From positions 1 through 64,000 of the forward strand of contig JAOPHQ010004276.1 in assembly GCA_030340625.1 (NCBI GenBank): a stretch of DNA of 64,000 nt. Reading direction: 5' to 3'. The first letter of the stretch is position 1. Each line of letters begins with the position of its first letter. The translations under genes and the position numbers were made by a program. Of the stretch, positions 56,029-64,000 are shown piece after piece. This stretch comes from Merluccius polli. Its lineage: Eukaryota > Chordata > Actinopteri > Gadiformes > Merlucciidae. The notes under the pieces were generated by a model, which was not told the origin of the DNA, did no database searches, and saw only the letters and a list, made by a program, of their open reading frames with translations.

Positions 56029-56620
56029 ACTTCCTTTAAGCAATATATTATTATTGGAAGGTCAAATATCTGATCATGGAACTTCAATAAACAATCAATG
56101 TATTCAAATGATATACTTCAGTTTGCCTGGACCCTGAAAATAATGGGTTATTTAACTTGGAGTGGTCGCTTTCTAATTGATTAAAGAATCAGCTTGTGGA
56201 GAAAACATTCTGCTGCTTCTATATTTCTGTTGAGAGGCATGGTGAGGATATTAGGGCCAGATGAAGAAAAAATGTATCCATTATGATAAAAGTATTTCGT
56301 AAGGAGAACACTGTCTTAATATTAGATCTGAATATCGAGCTGTAGAAAGCACAAGAAATATAGATGTAGGGAAAGCAACATGTCTGTATATTTGTGGTTG
56401 CTGAAAATAATTCCTTTTGCTTAGAGAAATACAGGCTAAATTATATCAGCAACAAATTCCCACATCCCATATAGATATGTACCTTGTGCAGCATAATACA
56501 CAGATGGAAAAAAACTTGAAGATTTAGAAAGAATATTTCTATAATTCCTCGAATCTAGAGGGGCTGAAGCACACACACACATACATGCACACACTCACTC
56601 ACTTATGCACACATATATGC

Positions 56621-56656
<36 letters not shown>
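55710..56656. other. Intergenic with (ATC)n microsatellite
   Basis: (ATC)n at 55986-56028 and the start of a CA repeat at 56570. A diverged inverted pair around 55793-55820 and 55928-55955 (GTTAGTTGGGTGAGAAA / TTTCCTCACCCAACTAAC) may be a small MITE. Confidence 0.4.
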
Positions 56657-56664
<8 letters not shown>

Positions 56665-56665
<1 letters not shown>

Positions 56666-57400
56666 AGTGGCGGCTGCTGGTTTTTCAAAGAGGGGAAGCT
56701 CATTTTTGCTCATCAAAAAAGTTGTCAATTTATTATTATTATATTATTTATATTATTATTATTTCGCCAAGCAAATATCAAGAAATGGGCTGCAGTTTGT
56801 CGTAAGACCTCACTTGCAAAATCCGCGATGGGACTGAGCTCCTGGTTGGTCAAGCGACAATGTATTTGTCAAAATAGCTGTCAATCAAAAAGTGATTCAG
56901 CCTTTCGACTGATCCTCCAATCATCATGCGGAAGCCCAGCGTCCAGCTAGCCTAGGCCAGCCCACTGCTCCATCCACCCCCAGAGACGCTGAGCGTCCGG
57001 GGGTGGATGGAGCAGTGGGCTGGCCTAGGCCCGCCCACTGCTCCATCCACCCCCAGAGACGCTGAGCGTCTGGGGGGGCGGGACAAATGTTGGCATTTAT
57101 CCAATGACCGTCGAGTTTTGAGGCAATGAAAAAAACTGTTCCATGCAGTCTCATTCAAGTGAACGGACGCTCGGCTTCTACGGTCAAATACATTGACATT
57201 ACGGGAAGTTATGAGAAGTTAACAAAATCGAGTCAGTCGACTTGGATAAGATTCTGATCGAACTCGTCTTCGACATGAACGTATTCTAACGCATTTGTAG
57301 TCAATTAAATGTTAACACAACAGTACATATTTAACAATTTAATTTTTGACATTTTAGGGGAAGCTGAGCTTCCCTTGCAGTCTTAGAGAAATCGCCGCTG
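56665..57400. mobile_element. hAT-like MITE (CAGTGGCGG ends), 736 bp
   Basis: Ends CAGTGGCGGCTGCTGG and ATCGCCGCTG, with subterminal GGGGAAGCTCA / TGAGCTTCCC. It is inserted in a CA microsatellite with ACACACAC on both sides, compatible with the 8-bp hAT duplication. The centre has a long hairpin (about 56953-57026, arms near 36 bp) followed by a third copy of one arm (57028-57078). Confidence 0.7.
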
Positions 57401-58170
57401 ACACACACACACACAAGCACATATGTATGCATGCACTCACGTTAATACATACATGCACACACACATGCACACACATACACACACACATGCACACACACAT
57501 ATTGAACCTCTGAGCCTGGGTCTCGTGACTCCAGTGTGGTTGGGTGTGTATGTGGGTGTGTATATGGGTGTGTGGGTATGTGGGTGTGTATGTGGAACCC
57601 TGCTAATGGTGGCTGTTTAGCACTGCCCAGCGATGCAGGTAATGAAGTGCAAATGAAGCTAATGCACCGGCTGACATGCCAGCTTTCCCAGATCAGACCC
57701 CCAATTGATTTACCTGCAGTCCCAGCAAGACCTCCTCTGATATCAACTGATAAGGCAGAGTGGCTGAGCAGAGGAGAACAGTATAGTAGCATTCAGGAAC
57801 CAGGAGGACTTGGGTAAGTTTGTCATCATTTCATCCCTTTAGGGAAGACTGTGGCTGTTATATTAATCCGACCTTGAGACGTTTACAAAGGCATGACCAA
57901 AGAGGGCTTCACAAAAAAAAGAACACATGGTTGATTCTGGATCCTGATCAAGATGTTTCAGTGATTGTGAAAGATTCATTGTTGTGCTAATAGCCTCTGA
58001 TGTGTCTTATTTACATAAACATAGATTGTATATTAGTTTTTTTTCCCCCTCTTGATTCAAGCTGCATTTTCATTTCTTTTTTTAAATAAATGTTTATATT
58101 CATTTATTTTAACAGAACATTGAGTTTGTCTTTGAATGGAATTTGTCATTCATGTTTGAAAAAACCTTGT
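57401..58170. other. Intergenic, CA/GT tracts, nothing else
   Basis: CA-rich to 57500 and TGGGTGTGTA repeats at 57540-57595. No exon recognised. Confidence 0.4.
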
Positions 58171-59072
58171 CAGTAGGGGTGGGGGAAAAAATCGATTCAC
58201 TTAAAGGTCTCATCTCATCGTTTTTTCATTAATTTTGCGGTGGTCTCTAGTGTTAATAAATACCCTCAGTACCGGTTTTGGTTAAAAAAAATGCTCTGCC
58301 GCGCCTGTTTCATGCTGTTTTAGTTTGGTGGGGGAGGTGGGGGGGGGGGGGCGAACGACACGATTTCGCCTCTCATCATGAATATGCATGACATGCTAAT
58401 GAACTCGCCTCTGGTTGGCTAACAGCACTGTGACGCTACCTCCAGTGCGCAGTGAGGATTTTTCCGCTCCATATTCAACTAGTGCGAGACGAGTCGAGAA
58501 TCGCGACTGTGCTGCTACTTCCTGACTTTCGGTGGGCGGTAGCGGAGGCGAGGCCATGAATACTAATTCACGGACTGACGTCAATCCGTGGGGCTTTTCT
58601 CATCCGCTGATTTTTCTCAGTGTTTTTTTCTCTGTTCTTTCATTGCCAAATACAGGCAATGGGGGTAGAAGAACGTTTTCACGCGCAGCACGCACATGCA
58701 ACTCGGTGAGACCTATAGTATTTCAACAAAAACAAGTATTAAACTGTTTCTCGCGGAATGAGACCTTTAAGTATCGCACATTTTTTACAACCAGTTTTTA
58801 ATCGTGTTTTTAATGCGTTTTTTCATGGTACACTACATCAATAGTAGCATGTAACCTTCCCTCAAACCCTCCCAGTACAGCAATAATGCTGCTGAAATAG
58901 AATTCTCTAGAATTGTATGATTACATTTTTTCCCATGGTCTTGTGTAAAAATTGCAATGAATCATAATATGAATCGCAATACTTTCGCAAAATTTAAATA
59001 CATATCGAATCGGCTCCTAAGTATCATGATAGTATCGAGTTGGGAGATAAGTATATCGTCCCAGCCCTACTC
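58171..59072. mobile_element. AGTAGGGCTGGG-type repeat, host of a nested MITE
   Basis: Left CAGTAGGGGTGGGGGAAAAA and ATCGATTC, right ATATCGTCCCAGCCCTACT are inverse ends of a common fish non-autonomous repeat. No target duplication is clear. The copy is split by the TTAA MITE at 58205-58766. Confidence 0.5.
58205..58766. mobile_element. TTAA-target MITE, 562 bp
   Basis: AGGTCTCATCTCATC at the left and GCGGAATGAGACCT at the right, with TTAA on both sides (58201-58204, 58767-58770). Confidence 0.65.
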
Positions 59073-59391
59073 GTCGGTACTGTCAAGTAAATGAGCTTTA
59101 TTGACATTATTGTATCAATGACACTGCCGTATGATGTCATACATCTTCATGTGATGGCCATACACCCCATATGCCAATATGGGGTGTATATATTTTCTGT
59201 GTGTGTGTGTTAAGGCTGCCTACTAAAAGTCGACTAACCATTAGTCAATCAGAAGAGTCTTGGTCGACCAAGTTTTCATTATTTGCTTAATGAGTGTCGC
59301 AACCAATACATCCATGGTCGCAACGGGCCCTTTCCACACTAGGGAGCTGCGCCTTGTCGGCTAAACATTGGCATGACTATGCCTGTGAAGC
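58771..59391. other. Repeat remnants, no gene
   Basis: Right part of the AGTAGGG-type repeat to 59072, then a GTCGACTAACCATTAGTC stretch (59229-59260) resembling the fragment at 44078-44145. No coding signal. Confidence 0.35.
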
Positions 59392-59395
59392 TTAA

Positions 59396-60139
59396 AGGGG
59401 TAGTTCGGAATTTTCGACATAGGACCTCATTTCCAAGTCAGCCAGTGTGTTATTTATCATTGGAGACGTTTTCAACAAATTTCATGCAGTCCTTCTAGTT
59501 GCACAGTTTGCTGGTGCTAAGCTAGCGCAAGTCAACTAGCCTGCCATTAAAAACAGTCTTACCCACTCCACAGTACACCGAAGGCAAATCAATTATAATG
59601 CCAGACTATTGATGTAAATGTCTGTGTTGATAGAATAATGTTAGAAATAAAACCAACCTCGCATGGCATGAATCATCGCAGTTTGAGGGACTAGTTTCTC
59701 ATCAGCAGCGGAATTTTACTTTGCTCAGGTTAGTTGTGCAATAACCAAATCTCAACAGCAGAAAGCGCAGACACCTAGTAGTAGCGGGATTGAATCATTG
59801 GATTGGAAACAAACGACTAGGCAACATGGTGATTCAGTGTGCATTTAAAAATTGTAACAATATGCCCTTTGTGCATCCATCTCGATCAGTTCTTCATCCG
59901 TGTATTCCGGCTCCTAGAGGTACGGTTCGCTGGATACAACAAATTCCTCATCAACGTCTTCAAAAGCAGGCATATCGGTATCTCCTTCAAACGTGGCCAT
60001 GTCTTGTTTATTGAATAGGCTAATTGAACTGTGCAACAAGAAGGACTGCATGAAATTTGTTGAAAACGTCTCCAATGATAAATAACACACTGGCTGACTT
60101 GGAAATGAGGTCCTATGTCCAAAATTCCAAACTACCCCT
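59396..60139. mobile_element. Kolobok-like MITE with THAP-like start, 744 bp
   Basis: Long inverted repeats of about 120 bp: AGGGGTAGTTCGGAATTTT at the left, AAAATTCCAAACTACCCCT at the right, extending through GACTGCATGAAATTTGTTGA and GTGCAACTAG-like strings. TTAA stands on both sides (59392-59395, 60140-60143). In the middle ATG 59826 opens MVIQCAFKNCNN, which fits the first Cys pair (C-x4-C) of a THAP zinc finger, the DNA-binding domain of Kolobok transposases. On the opposite strand ATG 60000 opens an acidic frame (MATFEGDTDMPAFEDVDEEF). Both frames break off quickly, so this is an internal-deletion derivative. Confidence 0.65.
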
Positions 60140-60143
60140 TTAA

Positions 60144-63100
60144 CCCTTCCGAACACAGCAATTAACATTAACCGCTCAGCCAATGGAGCCCCATACATCC
60201 ACGCTTAGCCAACACACACCGGGGGTTCATACTACATGATGGTTAACCCTCCTGGACAGATTTAAAAAATGAAAATACGAACAAACATTTTTTTCCATGT
60301 ATTTCTTTTGACAACCGTCACGTCATTAAACAATGTCTCTTTCCTGGTTGTTCCGAGTCCGACACATTCAGAACCACTTCGTCTATGCCGTTAATAGGTG
60401 GCCCGCTTCATAAATATATATGTAAATATCAGTGGCTAAAATATCGGCCCCTACTTTACCCAAGCAGCCTGCTCACTAGCACTCTACTAGTCTGGTCACC
60501 ATGGCAGCCATCAACATGGGTGTTAATCTATGTAACCCCGCAATACAACAGGTTGGCCAACTCTCTTTAATCTGTGCTACAACATCCTGGCATTATAGCG
60601 CTTGTACCCAATCTGCTTCTATCCAAACATTGGATCAGTCCAGGATCATCCGCCCAAACCGGCGGACCCACATTAAGTTTATCGTTTATCCCCTGGACAG
60701 GTTTTCTATGGGGAATGTGTTGAATGGCTCATTCAGGGCCAGAGCAGTCTCCAGACTGACCTCATTCCTTCAGCTAATCTATCGTATTCCTCAAATCCAT
60801 TATTAACGCTTATGTTATATTGCAAGTTTTAGCCTATTATTTGGCTAACATTTTGTAAACATGACAAAAAATATCAGAGAACCACTGTGACACATTTAAT
60901 TTAAATGTCTGTCAGACACACTTTGTGCCTTCCGTCACGGGGGGGGGGGGGGGGGGGGGTTCAAAATAGGACACTGGATTTGCATTTGTTGTCCCCCCCC
61001 CACTTTGTCACATTTGCATGTATTTTCCATCTTAACATCGTAGTGGGGGAACAGGGCTGTTGTTAGAGTGAAGGTTTCTGGTGTTTTGGGCTGTGGAGTG
61101 TGTTGCACTGTCACTCTCCTCCATGTCATCATCTAACTCCCTTTTCTGCTTTTATCTCCTCTCTACACATGATGCTGCCGCTCCATATCGCTCCATGCAT
61201 GTCCAACCCAACCGCTGAACCATTTTTCTTTTGTTTCCTCATTTCTTTTCTGGGGTTACTTAACTGTTACTGTTTCTTAATGCACAAGGACACGTTAGGG
61301 TGCTCAGTTAGACAGGGAATAACATTTTTTTCGATAGTGTCAAAAAATCGGACCATTGAAGGCAGAATAATATTCACTGACATACATGTATGTCAGTGAA
61401 TGACAACATGATTGCACTTCCAATATACTGTCTATCTATCCATCCATCTATCCCTTCTTTTGTTTTGAGAATCTATAATCTGTACCCATTTTTATTCTGT
61501 CCCAGCTACCTGTCTAGACGTCATACTATACAGCCATCACAACATGGCCTTGCACAGTCATTGTGAGGGGCAATTGCTCAAGTAATAAGTTTTCTGTTGC
61601 TCACCACTTTAATATCTCTAGTCATAAAATGAACGTGTTCATAGAGTTTTACAGTTGTTTCACTAGCTACTTCCAGCATGCATTCTATATTATGCTTTTT
61701 ACTTTCCCAAACTAAAATGTTTTGGTTTGGAAAGAGACATAGTCATCCACTCTGACCCTTTTTCGACCCAAAGCCCCATGAAACTGTAGAAATGGGGATA
61801 TAATATAAACAACATACCATATCTTGCTCACAAGCACAACGAAACACAACAAAGTCGAGGAAAGAAACAGACATATATAGGATGGAGGTCAAGACTATAT
61901 AGAAACAGAGAGAGAGAGAGAAAGAGAGAGAGACAGTTGTCCGTTAGTTGTCTAGAGCTCAGCTTGCCGTCTCTTGTGTGATCCTCTTGATCTTCGCGTT
62001 GTGAGGCTCTGGCCAGCCGTGTTTTGATGCTTTTTATTTGAAGTCATCTCTACTCATATTTAACTCTGTTACACTGACACTTGTCTCCACAGTTCAGGAC
62101 CTCTACATCCTTTACGCTTCTTGTGTGAGAAGTGTAAAGGATGTAGAGAGTGAGTGACAAGAAATAATGGCGGGAGCGATGGAGGTGCAACCTTGAAGAT
62201 TAAACATCTCTGTGATATGTTGTGAATTGGGGAATAATCTGTCGATATGATGTTTATCACAATAAAAGGTGCCAAAACTGCTAAATTTCCAATGATGTAC
62301 ATAAAGGGAATTACTTCTACACTCTGGGAAGTTCGTCTTTTTGGCTTTGTGCGGCAGAACAGTAAGATGAAGTCCCAAAGACATTTCAGGTCATTAAGCT
62401 TATGAGCTACACCTGTGTTTACCCTGCTATTACAGCTATGTAGAATGGGTGTGTGGACAAACCAACTCTCAGGGTTAATAAGACAGCCAGAAGAAAGTAC
62501 TTAAATAGCGCAGGACTTTTTAGTTCAGTTTGAACAATCATCGTAGGTAGAGAGAGAGAGAAAGAGAGAGAGACTAACTGAAAGTATGCGAGAGAGAGAG
62601 AGAAAGCGAAGGGGGGGTTGAGAGACTAACACTGAAAAGTGATGCACAGAACTACAATTAAAACGACTGGATGAGCCTTGCCCAGACCCTTTTATTTGAT
62701 TTAGCATTCATCTTGTCTACCGCTGACTCTGTATTGTCACACGCCCGATACTTACTACTACTAATTTTCTCCATTCATGAAAAGTACAGTACGCCATCTC
62801 ATTCATGGAATTTGCATTCTCTTTATCTCTTTGCCTCTTCCGTTTTATATGGTGTGTAAACACTGCAGTGACGGCTATTATTTAGTTAATTGACTCAGAG
62901 AGTCCCTTTCTTCTTGTTTTTTTCACCTTACCTATTTAATGAACCAGCCTCCCCTGCTGTTGGCCATAATATAATTACATTTTGTTTTGAGACTCGGGTG
63001 CTTTGAGGGGATGTTGAGAGTGTGTGTGTGAGTGAAAGAATTTAGGGGGGGGGTTGTGTTTTTAAACGATTAGGCTTCAGGTGTTGGGAAATTAAGGACC

Positions 63101-64000
63101 GTGGTAAACTAAACTCACTATAAATAATTATTTTCTCAGCTCTGGAGGCATTAAATAAAAGTAAAAACAACGCAATGTGAAAGGGCACTCAAAGTGTATA
63201 TCGCTTCCGTAACTGTTGACGTGTTTCTGAGGAAAACAGGATATTGAGGGTGGGAAAATGTAGGTTTTGATTTGATGGTTCATGATTTGATTGGTGGTGA
63301 TAGTAATATAGTGCTGACTTTGTTAAAGGTTAGTTTCAGAGTAGATCAAGTCCCAACAGTGTTGTTATTGGTTAGGATGCAACGCCCGTTTGCCAGCCCA
63401 TGAAGGCAACATCACAAAATATTTATTTTTGAGAAGTAGATTACATTTTAATGTAAAACAAATATAAAAGGTTGAATGGATTGGAAATATGAATTTGTTA
63501 TTTTTCTTTGCATGCTGTTTTGAACAGCTGCATAACAGAAGTGGAGAAATGAGCTATCAATTTTAATTTCATGTCGACCTAAACAAGATAAATAATATGC
63601 TGAAAACTCAAAGCGGTTTTCTCTGTCTCACGGGCATAATTCTAATACATATTCAATCAACAGCCTATCTTGCATTCCCTATTATTCTGCAACAGAGGAA
63701 AAAACAAAACAAAAAACAAAACAAGCTTCACATCTATAGGGTTGAAATAGAGGTGGTGGCCATAAGTCCTTTACAGTCCATTCTCCTGAACCTCTCTGGT
63801 CAGCCATGTCTGGGAGTGATGGGCTTACCGTATTATGGCGGTGTCTGTCGTCAGCCTCTCTATTCCAGTGGAGGTAGAGGTATCACAGCTCTCTGCTTCC
63901 TCTTTCATTCATACTGTCCACCCTCCTCACTCCCCACATCCTGTACCAGATAGACAAAGACCATGATGGGGTCGCATGGTCACCTCCGTATGTGTGTGTG
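60144..64000. other. Intergenic, no recognised gene
   Basis: Open frames at 60501-60806 and 63597-63953 show no familiar domain and no convincing splice context. Poly-G at about 60941-60959, GA tracts at about 61910-61932 and 62550-62600, and a 21-bp-arm hairpin at 62101-62148 are the only structures. It could be an intron or flank of a gene outside the window. Confidence 0.35.
62101..62148. repeat. Short hairpin, 21-bp arms
   Basis: 62101-62121 and 62128-62148 pair along their full length with one G-T wobble, loop TGTGTG. Single occurrence. Confidence 0.6.

Noticed and set aside
60501..60806. 101-codon frame as a possible host gene
   Set aside because: No recognisable domain; composition like random AT-rich sequence.
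62101..62148. Cys-rich frame suggesting a Sprouty-type domain
   Set aside because: The Cys codons come from one arm of a hairpin and the frame stops at once.

Overview
This window looks like ray-finned fish (teleost) genomic DNA. Two host genes with vertebrate structure are visible (GT-AG introns, 3'UTR, poly(A) signals) and the rest is a dense, multiply nested mix of fish-type transposable elements: Gmr1-like and other Ty3/gypsy elements, DIRS, PIF/Harbinger, hAT, TTAA-target (Kolobok-like) MITEs, an intron-bearing Tc1/mariner element and a LINE. Long (CA)n, (GT)n and (TCTA)n microsatellites are frequent. I see no operon, CRISPR array or rRNA/tRNA gene.

Host genes. Bases 1-96 are the last codons of jpt1 (Jupiter microtubule-associated homolog 1, HN1), with a 3'UTR running to a poly(A) signal at 653-658. 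At 10526-12112 lies a four-exon, single-IgV transmembrane receptor whose cytoplasmic tail carries YEDM, which I read as a fish CD7-like gene. JPT1 and CD7 both lie on human 17q25. The rest of the window shows no convincing host exon.

Layout. 2389-2921: short element carrying a captured fragment resembling the start of a RecQ-like helicase. 4037-5006: hAT MITE. 5559-10317: minus-strand Gmr1-like element (integrase ahead of reverse transcriptase) with a perfect 5-bp target duplication, ending 208 bp from the CD7-like start codon. 15996-28052: a TTAA MITE entered by a tRNA-Leu-primed gypsy element, itself broken by a helicase-fragment element and by a 5.8-kb DIRS element whose two flanks do not match. 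28796-29990: a degenerate tandem array split by two elements with similar ends. 33069-39133: an element with long inverted repeats carrying an XPG/FEN-like nuclease pseudogene, with a spliced Tc1/mariner element nested inside. 39382-43288: a LINE whose endonuclease is split by another helicase-fragment element. 46027-47051: TTAA MITE. 47785-55706: a Harbinger element whose HARBI1-type transposase is split by a gypsy element (48441-52840) and by a 1.5-kb near-perfect palindrome (53143-54666). 56665-60139: hAT-like and Kolobok-like MITEs. 60144-64000: no recognisable gene.

The most noteworthy item is the recurrent short element (about 485-546 bp where complete, 9-bp target duplications) seen in four places. 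Each copy appears to carry a promoter-like CCAAT/GC-box stretch, a start codon and the first part of a RecQ/DEAD-like helicase, implying an autonomous parent that encodes or captured such a helicase. All family assignments are by eye; no database search was run.
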